Notes: generated by a model from the sequence alone, not told the origin. Positions 21,701 through 33,434 are shown, numbered from the stretch's first letter. The stretch is DNA of 64,000 nt from Ceratobasidium sp. AG-K (GCA_037039685.1 JAWNGF010000002.1:2480001-2544000), one strand, 5' to 3'. Numbers and translations are program-made.

Positions 21701-22156
21701 TGTCGTAAGCTTCTTCTTGGTGGCTATGAGACAAAGCCGCGATAGAGAGTGGACGGCACTAAGACCTAAGTGACCTCTTGAACCGCAACACACTTAAGTG
21801 TCTGTAGGCTCTTAAGGGTAGGGGTGGTTCAAAGTGTCACTCAAAGGGGATGTTTGACAAGACAAAACAAGCTGGGGTTACCAGGCTTGTTGGTCCTCTA
21901 TATATATTCAGAAAGTGGCCGAGTCATACAAGGCGCAGCCACACGAGTCATACACAGCAGCCAGTCAGGAGTGTCCATGTGAGTCATGCTGTATGAACAG
22001 ACATGACTCTTACAAAGCACAGCCGCGTTACACAATGTAACAGAATAACCACAAGAAGGTGGCAATGCGGCAAACGGAAACGGAACACAACACAAAAGAA
22101 AGGAACAGGCGGGCGAGACAACAGTCGAGTCCAATGGAGTGAGCTGGCTCACGACA
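21701..22156 (-). repeat. A2 3' LTR
   Basis: 456 bp, TGTCGT...ACGACA on the plus strand. The purine tract of A2 lies just to its right (22160-22170, read on the minus strand). Confidence 0.94.
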
Positions 22157-22197
22157 TTACTCCCCCCTATGAGTCCATTTAGGGGACCTGAATGGAC

Positions 22198-22962
22198 TTA
22201 CTGCACCGCGCAGTCCTTCCCTTTCCTCAGCATACATTCCTCAAGCCCTTCATCTTCCTCCAAGGTCAGGTCGATGGGATTGAACGCGGTGTTCCCCGGT
22301 TCGTCCGAGAAATTCTCCCACTCTTCCCATGTCTCCTCCCTTGTCCAGTCGGCCTTGGACCAGTCCAAAACCCTTTCCTGAGCCTCCACGAACTCCTTGT
22401 CCCACTGTCGCACATCGGGCTCTGCCTCCTTCCATGCCGACACGTCAGCTTCCTCCTTCTTCCACCAGTAGGGTTCCCAGTCAATCTTCTCCTTCTGGTA
22501 TCGGCCCCTCTCCATCCTCCAGTCGCTCAGGTCCTTCTCGTAGTTGGCGTCCCAGGCATCGTTCCATCTAGGTCGGAGCGTAGGCTGCCTTCCGTCGTAA
22601 CCTGGTACCCATTCGCTTGAGTACGCTCCTTCTTGTCCCCATTCGACCACCCCGAGCATGTGGGTGGAGAGGAGAACGACCTCCGAGACCTGGAAAGCGG
22701 CGCACCCCCGGCAGACAAATATGTCCTTCCGCAGGAGCTGCATGCGTGTTGGCCATTTTTTTCCGACCCACTGGAATTCCCCCAGGTCTGAGTGGAGGAT
22801 GTCGTCCGAGGCCCTGAAGTGCATTCTGCCCGAGCCTTGTTGTGACCTCTTGAAGACGTAGAGGGCGGCTCCGGAGTCAAGGATCCTTGCCGTGGCAAAG
22901 GCAGGTCCTTCGAGGACGCGGGTGAGGTTGTTGGCGATGGTGGAGCGGGTGACAGCAGGCAT
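22198..22962 (-). CDS. A2 ORF3, conserved protein of unknown function
   Basis: 254 codons from ATG 22962, open throughout although gag and pol of the same copy are broken. About 90% identical to A1 ORF3, including ILDSGAALYVF, the C-x-G-C pair (CRGC here) and the Trp-rich acidic C-terminal half. One residue longer near the end (extra Asp). It overlaps the 3' end of pol. Confidence 0.75.
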   Translation of the reverse strand: MPAVTRSTIANNLTRVLEGPAFATARILDSGAALYVFKRSQQGSGRMHFRASDDILHSDLGEFQWVGKKWPTRMQLLRKDIFVCRGCAAFQVSEVVLLSTHMLGVVEWGQEGAYSSEWVPGYDGRQPTLRPRWNDAWDANYEKDLSDWRMERGRYQKEKIDWEPYWWKKEEADVSAWKEAEPDVRQWDKEFVEAQERVLDWSKADWTREETWEEWENFSDEPGNTAFNPIDLTLEEDEGLEECMLRKGKDCAVQ

Positions 22963-25900
22963 TGCAGAGGGCAAAAAAGATTTAAAGCGTCGAGTTGGGG
23001 GTGTTTCTTGGAGTAGTAGCAAGTTTTGCAAGTGAGGCTGACTGTTTCACCCCTTCTGCCTTTTATCTTCCCTGGAGCGTAGTTAGATGGCGTGGGAGCT
23101 TCGGGGTGTCGGCGTAGAAGGTCCTTGATGATCTTTGAAAGGTGACCAAAATCTTCCGCCCTTTGTTCTGTGTCTTCTTCACTTCCATAACCCTTCCATC
23201 TGACCCTGTAAAAAAGACCGTCCTTTGTCTCCTTCCAGTCCAAAATTTTTTCTACTTCATATTCTTCTTCTCCTTCTTCTGTTATGATCGGCGGTGGTCG
23301 GGGTTGGTTTCGGTTGAATTCCGTGTCCTTCTTGTAAGGGCTGAGCAAATCGATGTGAAAAACGGGGTGCACCCTCATTGTTGCCGGCAAATCAAGCTCA
23401 TAAGCGTGTGACCCTATCTGTCGCTTCACAACAAATGGCCCGTGCTTCTTGTTATCCAGTTTCTTCGAAGGTCTTTTTGTTTGAATGTTCTTCCCCAGCA
23501 GCCATACTAGATCTCCTTTTTGGTACTCGTTCTTTGGTTCTTCTTCTGGGAGCCTTTGGGTTTCCATAGATGCAATTGCTTCGTCATGGATTTTGCGCCA
23601 TTTTCCTGTGATGTTGTTCACTTCTAGAACCGCTGATTCTTCTGCTGAGATGTTCCACAGTGGTTCCCTCCCATAGACAATTTCGAAAGGGGAACTACCT
23701 GTTACGCGGTGCTTCTGTAGATTATAGCTGAACTCCGCAATCGGTAATAAGTCCGCCCAATCATCCTGCCGGTGGTTGACAAATGATCGTAGCCATCCTT
23801 CCATCCATTGATTGATTTTCTCTGTTATTCCATCTGTTTGGGGGTGGTAGGCAGTACTGAAACCTGGGCTAGTTCCAATTTTCTCATAAATGGCTTTCAT
23901 AAGTTTGGAATTGAAAGTGGTTCCTCGATCTGAAATTGTGCTCTTTGGAAAACCGTGCAGTTTCCAAACATTTGTGACGAAAAGATTTGCAAGGTCGCTT
24001 GCCGTGTGAGATTCTTTGCAGGGTATGAAGTGCGCCATTCTTGAGAATCGGTCCACCACTACTAAGATGCTATCTGATCCTCTGGATTTAGGTAACTTCA
24101 CTACAAAGTCGAACGCTATGTCTTCCCATGGTCCTTTTGGAATCTCCAGAGGCTTGATCGGGACTATTGACTTTGATCCCTTTGTTTGTTGGCAGGTCTT
24201 GCAGGATTCCACGTATCTGTTTATGCTTTGCTTCATTCCTGGCCAGAAGTATCTTCTTGATATTAGTTCCAGTGTTCTAGCCTGTCCTTGATGTCCTGCC
24301 ATCTTTGAGTCGTGATGAAGTCGCATGATGGCCAGTCTGGCTTCCTTATCTTCTGGTACGTAGATCCTTCCCTTGAACCATAATAGTCCCTCCTTGAAGT
24401 CATAATCTTTTGCGCTGTGTTGTAGAGTTTTTGGTAACATTTCCCTTGATTTGCAGATTTCTTTGATTTGCGCCAATCCTTCATCTGTTTCCTGAGCCTC
24501 CTTGATAGTCTCTATGATGTTTGTGTCTATTTGTCCCATAAATCCTTTGAACCTTTCGACAGATATCATAACTTGTTCGGGCGTCGGGATATCTTCATGG
24601 TCAGATCGTCTTGACAACAGGTCCGGTTTTGATGACAGGATTCCAGGGCGATATATGATGTCAAAGTTATAGGAAGCAAGCAATCGGTGCCATCTTGCGT
24701 GTCAACAGTTGAACGTTCTTGCTTCCTTCCAGAATTGTAGGTTCCTATGATCGGTGTAGATGGTGATAGGGTCCCTTGTTCCTTCAAGGTATAGCCTCCA
24801 ATGTGTTAAAGATTCTATGATAGCCATAAGTTCTTTATCGTGGACATTGTAGTTGAGCTGGGCCTTGTTGAAAGACTTTGAAAGAAAAGCAATAGGGTGT
24901 AAGTAGCCATCGTCTTGTCTTTGCGACAAGATTGCTCCCATTGCTACTCCACTTGCGTCTGTTTCCAGGAAAAAGGGTTTGTCAGGGTTTGGATGGCGTA
25001 GAGTAGGTTCTTTGCTGATTTCTGTTTTTAGAGCCTCAAATGCTTCCTGATGATTGTTTCCCCACTCCCATTTGTTCTCCTTTCTTGTTAAGGTTGTCAG
25101 GGGCTTTGCTAAACGGCTGAAATTCGGAACGAATCTTCTGTAGAAATTTGTGAATCCTAGGAACGCCTGAACTTGTTTGACTGTTCTTGGTTCCTTCCAT
25201 TCCTTTATTGCCTTGACCTTTCCTTCCTCCATAGAGATGCCTGAATCGCTGATTCCAAGTCCAGTATATGTTAATTTGGTGACAAAGAATTCGCATTTTG
25301 GAAGCTTTGCGAATAGATTTTCCTCCAGTAAGATTTTTAGCACTTTCTTGACATCCACGGTGTGTTGACTTCTGTCCTTAGAGAAGACTAGGATGTCGTC
25401 GATATATACTATGACACATACGTCGATGAGATCATGGAAGATGTGGTTCATATATCTTTGGAATATGGCGGGCGCGTTTTTTAGTCCAAAAGGCATGACG
25501 ACGTATTCGAACAGTCCTTCTTTTGTTCTGAAAGCTGTCTTCCATTCGTCTCCTTCCCTGATTCTGATATTGTTGAAACCCATGCGCAAATCGATCTTGG
25601 AGAAAATTTTTGCGTCCTTGATTTTATCCAAGAGGTCTTCCATTAGGGGCATTGGGAATCTGTCGTCCTTCGTGATGGCGTTTACTCCTCTGAGATCTTG
25701 AACAAGTTGTAGTTGGCGTACTGCCCCTGGATTTTTGGGATCGATCGGTTTTTTGACAAAGAAGCAAGGTGATGCAATGGGTGATTTGCTTGGTCGGATT
25801 TTCCCCGCTGCAATTTCTTCATCCAAGTATTCTCTCAGTGCAATTGACTCTGCTGGAGAGAGTGGGATAGGTCTGGCTGGTTTCGGAAGTTCAGCTCCTT

Positions 25901-26462
25901 CCTTGAAGTCGATGGCGCAGTCGTATGGGCGATGATCCGGGATTCTCTTGAATTTCTCTTCACTGAAGACGTCGGCAAATTCCTTGAATTCTTCGGGCAG
26001 GTTGTCTATTGAGGCCATCCTTGCTTGAATGGCTTCTGTCCGCCATGATATGTCCTTTGTTTTCCAATTGATGACAGGGTTCGATTCTTCTAACCATTCC
26101 AATCCTAGGATAAGTTTAGTTTCTCCAGTGGGCATAGCGAAGAAGACTTGTTTGAAGGTTCTTCCCTCTACTTCTAGTTCTAGCTTTGCTTTGAAACGTA
26201 TTTGGTGAGAGAGTTCTTTCCCCTGGATGCCAATTACTTTTCTAGGAGTGGAGAGTTCCATGAGTGGAATGTTGTTGGACCGAGCCCACGAAATGTCCAG
26301 GAAGTTCTTTGATGCTCCAGAATCGATGAGGGTTGGGATAGGTTCTGTGATTCCGGCAACGTTTGCATAAACAATGGTAGATTCACTTGTCGCTCTAAAG
26401 TACATTGTTTCCGTTGCCGGTTTCTTGGTCTCTCCACACACAGTTAGAGGGAGACCCCTTCT
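22527..26462 (-). pseudogene. A2 pol, one in-frame stop
   Basis: Same domain order as A1 pol: protease LIDSGASKNF, RT with YIDDIL, RNase H, integrase, chromodomain. A single TGA at about 24702 falls between RNase H and the integrase. There A1 has two adjacent CGA Arg codons, here TGT TGA. The region from 22527 to 22962 overlaps ORF3 and is poorly conserved in the pol frame. Reached from gag by the same GGGAAAA heptamer (minus strand, about 26468-26462). Confidence 0.9.
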
Positions 26463-28435
26463 TTTCCCGAGTCTTCTACGATTGTTGCCTCCCTTCCTTT
26501 AACGCTAGGTTCCGTCGTTATCCATTCCTTGGACGGGCACTTGAATGAGCGGTGTCCTTCCTGTCCACACTTTAGGCAGCGGTTGGTTGCTATCCTTGCT
26601 TTGTAAACTTCGTCGGGTAGCCGCTTTGTAGAGGATTGTCCGCTAGCGGTTGCTTGAGGTGTCTTCTTCCCAGTCGAGGTCTTGATTTGTTGCAACTTCT
26701 GGTCAATAGAGATTGCAATAGAGATCCACCGGTCTAGTGACAGCTCCCGCTCTGTTCCGTCCTCATTAATCAGGGTTAATTCGAATCGAGCTAGTTCGGT
26801 TTTTACTTCAGGCTTCAGTCCTTCCTTGAATTGGTTGATCAGTGCTTCCTGTCCCCAGTTGACGTCGACCAATAAGTAACGGAATTCAGAAGCATAGTTT
26901 GCTACTGAATTGTTCTGCTTGCACTTCCGGATATCGATTTCGGCCTTTGCCTTTTTGTTAGGGTCGCTAAATTGTTCCATGAAGTGTGTCTTGAAGCTTT
27001 CCCATGAAGCAAGGTTTTGATTGTTTTCCCTTTGGTTAAGCGATCGTAAGAGTACTTGTGCCCAGTGAGTGGCGGCTTTGTTCTCAGATTTGAAGTTTGC
27101 TAGAGCTTCGCGTATTCTTTCTTCGTTGGAAGTGTATTGATTGCCTAGACGTACAAAGTAGCTTTCCATTTGTGTGATGAACATTTCGGCACCTTCTCCT
27201 TTCTTTCCATCGAAGGCTTCTGGACGAGTCACCTTGGGACGACGTGGTCTGTTACCGATGTTTGGGTTTTTGGTTAGTCGTTGAATTCTTAATTCTAATT
27301 CGTCGATCCTGGTAGATTCTGCTTCTGGATGTGGCGGAGAATTTGATCGCCTGGAGGGGATCCCGTGCAGGGATGTTTCGTCCATTTCTTCTCGCATGCT
27401 GTTGATAGCTTCCTGAACCTCTGTGATTTTGGTAGTAAAGGAAGTTCCTTCCTGTCATAAGGTTTCTAGTCCCTGCGTTACTGCCTCGTTCCATTCGAGT
27501 TGCCCTTGTCTGGTAGTGTTGAGCTCTTCGCGTATGTTGTTTACTAGTCCTTGAGTGTTGGTAACCTCATTTCGAAGGCGGGTTACATCTTGACCGACTA
27601 GAAAGGAATTGTGTTCGCCATTTCTTGCCGCGTTTAGGATGTCCGTCAAGGTGCCTTGTAGGGTGTTGATGGAGTCGTTAAAGATTTGTTGGTTGTTTGC
27701 TAGGATTTGTGTGGCTTGTTCTAGGCCGCCAAGTCTTCAATCTATAGTGACTCTCATTCCGTCTATAACCCTAATGGTGGCGTTGTGTCTTCCTTCTAGA
27801 AGGTCGTCCAAGTCATCTAGATTGCTAATTACAGTTCTGCTGCTGGAGCTGGAACTTGAACTTGAGCTTCCTGGATCACCGGCGCTTTGTTGTACCGTGG
27901 CCGATTGCTCGGAGTAACCTTGTGGGATATATGGTGGTGCCGGAATTACTGGTGTAACTGGCTGGGAAGCCATTGGAATTGGTCCTGTGTTGGTGATGGT
28001 TCCTCCAATTTGGGGAACTGTGGGAATGTGTGGTGTAGGAGGAGGTCTAATGGGAACAAGCGACACGCCCCCATGAGCTTCGGGTTGGGGGGAAAAGAAC
28101 TGTCTCCTAGTCCCTAGTGGCCACAAGGGACGTGATGGCCCTGGGCTTCCAGTTGGAATGCGAATTACAGCTGGAGTGGGGTCATTTGTGAGATCTCCTG
28201 GTTCTCTATTCGTGATAGTGGGTTCTTCCTCTTGTACAGTTGTCATGTCAACGATGCCGAAAGCTCCCAGCATTGATGTTTGGCTTTGGGAGCGTGATCG
28301 GACAGGAGCTCCCACTTGGGCTTGTGCAATATCTTGCTCGTTTAGTGATCCTGTGGGTCTTGCGGCTCGACTGGGTCCTCTTCTTGTTGATATAGTGGAT
28401 GAGGGACGTGATCCTCCATCTTCTTGAATAGACAT
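26444..28435 (-). pseudogene. A2 gag, two in-frame TGA codons
   Basis: Starts at ATG 28435. TGA codons at 27737-27739 and 27455-27457; the second corresponds to CGA in A1, and the first is also consistent with CGA. Relative to A1 Gag there is an extra block of about 57 codons (about 27690-27910) with a run of about ten serines, followed by an acidic and Arg-containing stretch. It retains the gag core and the zinc knuckle (CLKCGQEGHRSFKC near 26540-26580). Confidence 0.9.
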
Positions 28436-28443
28436 GTTTGTTA

Positions 28444-28664
28444 AGCTTGTTTTGTAATGTTGTAAGCTTCTTCTTGGTGGCTATGAGACAAAGCCGCGAT
28501 GGAGAGTGGACGGCACTAAGACCTAAGTGACCTCTTGAACCGCAACACACTTAAGTGTCTGTAGGCTCTTAAGGGTAGGGGTGGTTCAAAGTGTCACTCA
28601 AAGGGGATGTTTGACGAGACAAAACAAGCTGGGGTTACCAGGCTTGTTGGTCCTCTATATATAT
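28444..28664 (-). promoter_or_regulatory. A2 promoter and self-priming site
   Basis: Minus strand: TATA-type box at 28664-28655, predicted transcript start AGCTTGTTTTGT at 28630-28619, primer site ACAAAACAAGCT at 28455-28444, two bases from the LTR. Same 12-base pairing as in A1. Confidence 0.75.
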
Positions 28665-28913
28665 TCAGAAAGTGGCCGAGTCATACAAGGCGCAGCCACA
28701 CGAGTCATACACAGCAGCCAGTCAGGAGTGTCCATGTGAGTCATGCTGTATGAACAGACATGACTCTTACAAAGCACAGCCGCGTTACACAATGTAACAG
28801 AATAACCACAAGAAGGTGGCAACGCGGCAAACAGAAACGGAACACAACACAAAAGAAAGGAACAGGCGGGCGAGACAACAGTCGAGTCCGATGGAGTGAG
28901 CTGGCTCACGACA
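28458..28913 (-). repeat. A2 5' LTR
   Basis: 456 bp. Differs from the 3' LTR at about six C/T or G/A positions, including the terminal TGTTGT in place of TGTCGT. Confidence 0.94.
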
Positions 28914-28918
28914 CCTTC

Positions 28919-29079
28919 TGAATGCTGTGGGACAAACCCCATCAATTCAGTCCTCCAACTTCGTTGGACAAGCCAGAGAGATGGAGACTTTGAACAGCCA
29001 AACCCAGCAGTCTACACCCTAGATATTCCATTTATGGACATCTATGCCGGGTGCAACATCACGTTTTAAAATATGACTG
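28919..29079 (+). pseudogene. Host gene H, middle fragment between A2 and C
   Basis: 161 bases left between the two insertions. When joined to 21700 and 42093 with one copy of each duplication, the reading frame continues. An in-frame TAA at 29067-29069 (fits CAA to TAA) follows a CNITF motif. Extracellular-type sequence with a cysteine pair. Confidence 0.72.
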
Positions 29080-29359
29080 TGTTGAGATATTACCGGAAAC
29101 GTTCCGCACTCAATATCCTTCTTAGCTAAGCCGCACAGTGGAAGTAGGACTACAAGATGCTGTATTGTGCGAATACGCAGTCGCTTTATATACACATGAG
29201 TGGAACATGAGAGAACAATAAGAAAACAATTAGTAACATGCATACGTGTACTATCAGTCAGCACAGAAATAATCAGTCAGCATATAGTGAGTCAATTCGC
29301 CACATTTGGTAGTAGGTGACGTGTACATTCGATTCACATATTCCATTCAATTCACAATA
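29080..29359 (-). repeat. C 3' LTR
   Basis: 280 bp. A purine tract (GAGGGGGAG on the minus strand) lies beside its right edge. Against the 5' LTR there are about ten substitutions and a 2-base indel. Seven of the substitutions are CpG in the 5' copy and TpG or CpA here. Confidence 0.92.
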
Positions 29360-29392
29360 CTCCCCCTCAACGAGCCCAACAGTTTATTCGAA

Positions 29393-31692
29393 ATTCATTT
29401 GCTCAAAACAGGTGTTAAGATTGTTATTCTCCTGTTCGCGGGGAAAATGGTCTCCAAGGGCCGTTTTTGGGGATAAATGATTAAGGCCCATATATGAATT
29501 AGCGAGGTACCAGTGCTGCGGGTACGGGAGCGGTTTCGTAAACGCGTCGGCAAGGTTGTCTTTTGATGGAATATAGCCAAGATTAATGAATCTTTGTCAA
29601 TAATAGTCTTGGACGAAGTTATATCGAGTGGAAATGTGTTTGGCTCAAGAGCGATGAGTGGGGCTGTTAACATAGTCGATTGTGGCTTGATTGTCGATTA
29701 GGATAGTTGTTGGACAGGTAATATCGATTCCTAAGCCGTTTAGGAAATGTCAAAGCCAGAGGACTTCCTGAGTGGCGTGTGCAAGCGCATGAAATTCGGC
29801 TTCCATAGTCGAAATCGAAATAGTCTTCTGTTTCTTGGAAGACCACATAATCGGACCGCCACCTAGCATAACAATGCAGCCCGAAACCGAAAAAGATTCG
29901 TATTTGGAAGCGAAAGAGGCGTCTGTATAAGCAACTTCTTCAAAGGGTCCTCGGCCATAGTAAGTGATTCCTTTTGATGCAGTGCTGTTAAGATATTGGA
30001 AACAGTGCTTTAGTACACCAACATGAGTCTGGTTGTACTTGGCAGTGAATCGGGCTAGAAGGTTGACAACAAAAGTGATATTGGGCCGACAACAGCAGGC
30101 TACCCAAAGTATGCGACCAATCATTGTTGCAAATGGATAGTTATCCCAGATATCAGAAGCAGGTTCAAGGGTTGGCATGGTATGCAACATAGGGGAATGA
30201 GCATATTTGGCGTTACTAAGATCTGCAAGTGATACAATTTGCTTGATATATTGTTCCATGGAAATGGTAAGGGTCTTGGCTGTGCAATCTCAAATGATGT
30301 TCATGCCTAAAAATGATTTTGCTTCCCCTAGATCCCAGCAGTTGAAGAGCAACATAAGTTTGGATTTGACTTGTTGCATATGGCCAGGGGTGCAAGCAAT
30401 CATAAAGTCATCAACATAGCATACTAGGATGGAAATGACACTGTGTTGGTTATGGATAAAAATGGAAATGTTGACAGGATTTTCCTTGTAACCAAGAGTT
30501 GCAATCTTCTCATTGCAAAATTGTTCCCATTGGTAACTGGACTGATGAGCGCCATAAAGGGCTTTCTTGAGTTTCATCACTGTGGGTCCATGTTTACCAA
30601 AACCTTCAGGGAATTTGACATAAAGAGGGCAATCAATAGGGGCATGGATATAAGCGCCAGTGACATCAATGATGTGACAATCAAGATCTGCATGAGCAAC
30701 CATGTTGAGAACAATCCTGATGGCATCAAGATAAGGCGTATTTGAAGTGGTGTCATTGTACAATTTTCCAGGGATTTGTCGGTTGCCATGTACTACGCAG
30801 CGTGCCTTGTATTTTGCAATATTGCTGTCTTGATCGAGTTTCAGCTTTGTCACCATTCCAGAAGTAAGAATTTGTTTGCCAGGGGGAATGTCATCTCGAT
30901 TGATTTCATCAAATGTGTCGGCTTGTTTAAGCATGTTAAACTCAGTGTGGCCGGCTTCAATCCAGGCATCACCATGGATAGGGTCATTGATAGCATTAAC
31001 CCATCTAGGAGAAAGGTCATCAAAGATGATGTTGCCAGGGTTACCAATAGTCTGAGTCACCAGAGCTCTATGGTTATGTTGAAACCATTCTTTGGCATAA
31101 GGTGCGATATTGTCACGTGATCGGTGGAGAGTGTTAAGAGCAAGAAGAACATGTTTGGGTAAGGCACCAGTATCAAACGAAAGACCACAGTTAGTTGGAA
31201 CAAAGGAAGCAATGTCATCAGGGTCTTGAGTTGTTGCCATGATGCATTGATGGACTTCTTCCATTGCATTGATCCAATTGACTTCTTGGGAACAAGCTAT
31301 TCCTCGATCAGATATCAATTCTTGATGCTCCCTAGATACTGCACCTGACACCACATTGCTACGGGTGTTATGTTTGGTGGTGTGGGTGCGCAAGGGTTGG
31401 GAGTAGACAGGTGGCATAGGGTTGTGTGGAGCAGTGGAAGATGCGGGGATTGGAATATGCTCCCCCTGACTAGAAGCATTGTCTTTTGTAGTTGTCAGGG
31501 TGGAAGTCGATGGCCGAGTGGATTTGTTATTTTCCATGTTGGACTTCTTTTCTGGTCCAATCTCCCCCTCAGTTGGTGCTTCAACTTCAATCCATTCTTC
31601 AGAAGGTTCTGTTTCTTCAGAGAGTCCTAGGGGGGTGCATTGCCAAGTGCTGCTGGGTCAGGCAAATGCCAAGGGAAAAAGATGTTTCTAGA
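29393..31692 (-). pseudogene. C pol, 3' part (reverse transcriptase and RNase H)
   Basis: Continues the pol frame on the left side of B2. RT has the Copia catalytic motif CYVDDFM near 30405-30430 and SFLGMNII beyond it. RNase H follows with YTDASFAS and the SKKQKT and EAE blocks (29750-29960). TGA codons at about 30290 and 29750 and a TAG near 31629 break the frame. The two TGA codons fit CGA to TGA. Confidence 0.88.
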
Positions 31693-32107
31693 TGTCATGA
31701 GCTGACTAAGCTCAGACATTTTATTCCGATTTTATATCTTTTTTTCCGAACACTTTCCTTTTTTGGTACAAATGTCCTCTGGCACTTATACTTGTATCAT
31801 GTGATGTATTTGTCTTTCCATTTGATATTGGTGATGCTTCCGGAACTTCCAGAATGTCGAGTCATGTCTCTTATCTTGCTTATCATCGGTTGTACTCGGC
31901 TTTCCCACACTGATATATGATGACGTGGCACGGTTCCCTCATGTATATAAACCCAGAGGTCAAGCCGGTTAACGACAGAGCTTGACCTCTTCTCCACTAG
32001 GACTTGCTAAATCAAATCCTCTTAACTATCACTACTCCTTGGGTTCTAAGACTTATCTAAGTCGAACCCCTTAACTTTCATATACCTAATTTACCCAAGT
32101 CGGGACA
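31693..32107 (+). repeat. B2 5' LTR
   Basis: 415 bp, TGTCAT...GGGACA. TATATAA at 31944-31950. Confidence 0.95.
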
Positions 32108-32120
32108 TTAGGTCAAGCTC
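31944..32120 (+). promoter_or_regulatory. B2 promoter and self-priming site
   Basis: TATA box 31944-31950, predicted transcript start GAGCTTGACCT at 31978-31988, primer site AGGTCAAGCTC at 32110-32120, two bases (TT) after the LTR. Perfect 11-base match. Compared with B1 the first two pairs differ on both sides of the duplex. Confidence 0.75.
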
Positions 32121-32544
32121 CCTAAAAAGCATCAGCCTTAAAAAGCTCCTGCTTTTTCACCAAGTAGATAGAACGTACACTGGAAAACGGGCATAGTACA
32201 ACGGATGAAGAGCTATACTTGATATAGACCAGTAGTCCCACGTCGCTATACGCTGTCAGTGAACCCAATCGTTATCCTCTTTCGGGTCATAGCGGCTTTA
32301 GTCAGCTAAATACACCCTTACCTGTTATACACTGTTGCTATCACGCCCGCCCAAGGCTGTTGATAACTAACAAGATCAGATAAGGAGTATATAAAGCAAA
32401 AGCTTAGCGCCTAGCACCCTTCACTTCCAAATCAACATCTCAAGGAAGCCAGATCCTCTCAAGCAAAAACTGGAAAGTGGTCGGAGCACCACCCAAGTTA
32501 ACACTCTTACCCCTCAAGAACCACATCAACTCGTCGTTTCCATT

Positions 32545-33407
32545 AGTACGCACTAGAAAGGAACCAATTAGTAACTAACTAATTAACCTTGAAAGTGTTC
32601 CCCGCATTCTTTAGCCTCTGCGAAGCAGTCTTTAGACTAAAGGATTTCGTACTTGATCTAGACACCAAAAGTCGACGAATTAAACAGTCGAATTGAAGTA
32701 CTAGAAGAAGATCAGGTCGAACAAGCAGAAGATTTAAGGGTCGAACATACCAGAAACGACGAAAACCACAATCAACTTGAAGCCGATTACCAATCCCTCC
32801 ATTCAAGACTCGAGTTCATTGAAATTGACCTTGACAATACAAACAAGCAACAAGCCGATCAAGATCGTGTCCAAAGCATAAATCTAGCGGACACTAATAT
32901 CGAAGTCGAGCAATTGCAAGAACAAACCCGTGTCTTGATCGAAAACTGCGACCAACTTATAAAAATCCAAGAAAAACACACTCGAAAGGTCGAAAATCTC
33001 ATCAGCAACAACAAATGTCAGTGGCGTACTATTGAAACCCTTAAAGACAAAATCAAGGGCAAATACTGTCATCTAGCAGCAGAAGTGCGTATTCCTATTA
33101 ATCAGGATTACCGCCTTCTAAATCACCTTAATACCATTGCACCCAACCCTTTTCAGTGGGACCAAGACCTCGACTCACACAGGAACAACACAGGGAACAA
33201 CTTAGACTAGAGTCCCTACAACTCTTTATTGAAGACGTTCATCGTAATTACATATACGAACAGTACGACAAACTAGGAGTAATCAACGCGTTGTTCTTGG
33301 AAGACAAAAATCTTGAATTGATATTTTTGAGAAGTCTGCGCATCATTAAAGACAGAAGGGTTTGAAGAAGAATCCGTGATATTTTGTACGGCCTGGGATC
33401 CCAATAA
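32545..33407 (+). pseudogene. B2 ORF0: coiled-coil protein with -1 slip site, before gag
   Basis: The probable start codon is split: A at 32545 joins TG at 32596-32597 once a 50-base GT-AG intron (32546-32595) is removed. The coding frame then gives about 185 residues of charged coiled coil. At 33147-33153 the heptamer CCCTTTT is in the correct register (C CCT TTT). The -1 frame continues for about 84 codons to TAA 33407, while the 0 frame stops after 18 more codons. In this copy an extra A at 32667-32670 and a TGA at 33363-33365 (CGA in B1) disable it. No ORF of this kind is standard before gag in Ty3 elements. Function unknown; a nucleocapsid helper or regulator is possible. Confidence 0.6.
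33147..33153 (+). promoter_or_regulatory. Candidate -1 frameshift heptamer in ORF0
   Basis: CCCTTTT placed X XXY YYZ in the coiled-coil frame, identical in B1 (2843-2849, minus strand). The following bases CAG could also be read as a splice acceptor (CCCTTTTCAG), the main competing explanation. Confidence 0.5.
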
Positions 33408-33434
33408 ATCCACCTGTTTTTTCCCCGCTCCGAT

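Larger units (their letters stand above)
21701..28913 (-). mobile_element. Ty3/gypsy element A2, second copy of family A
   Basis: 7213 bp on the minus strand, LTRs 456 bp each, target duplication CCTTC (21696-21700 and 28914-28918). Same gene order as A1: gag, pol, ORF3. LTRs differ by about six transitions. Gag has two TGA stops and pol one, so it is inactive, while ORF3 is open. Inserted in gene H. Confidence 0.95.
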
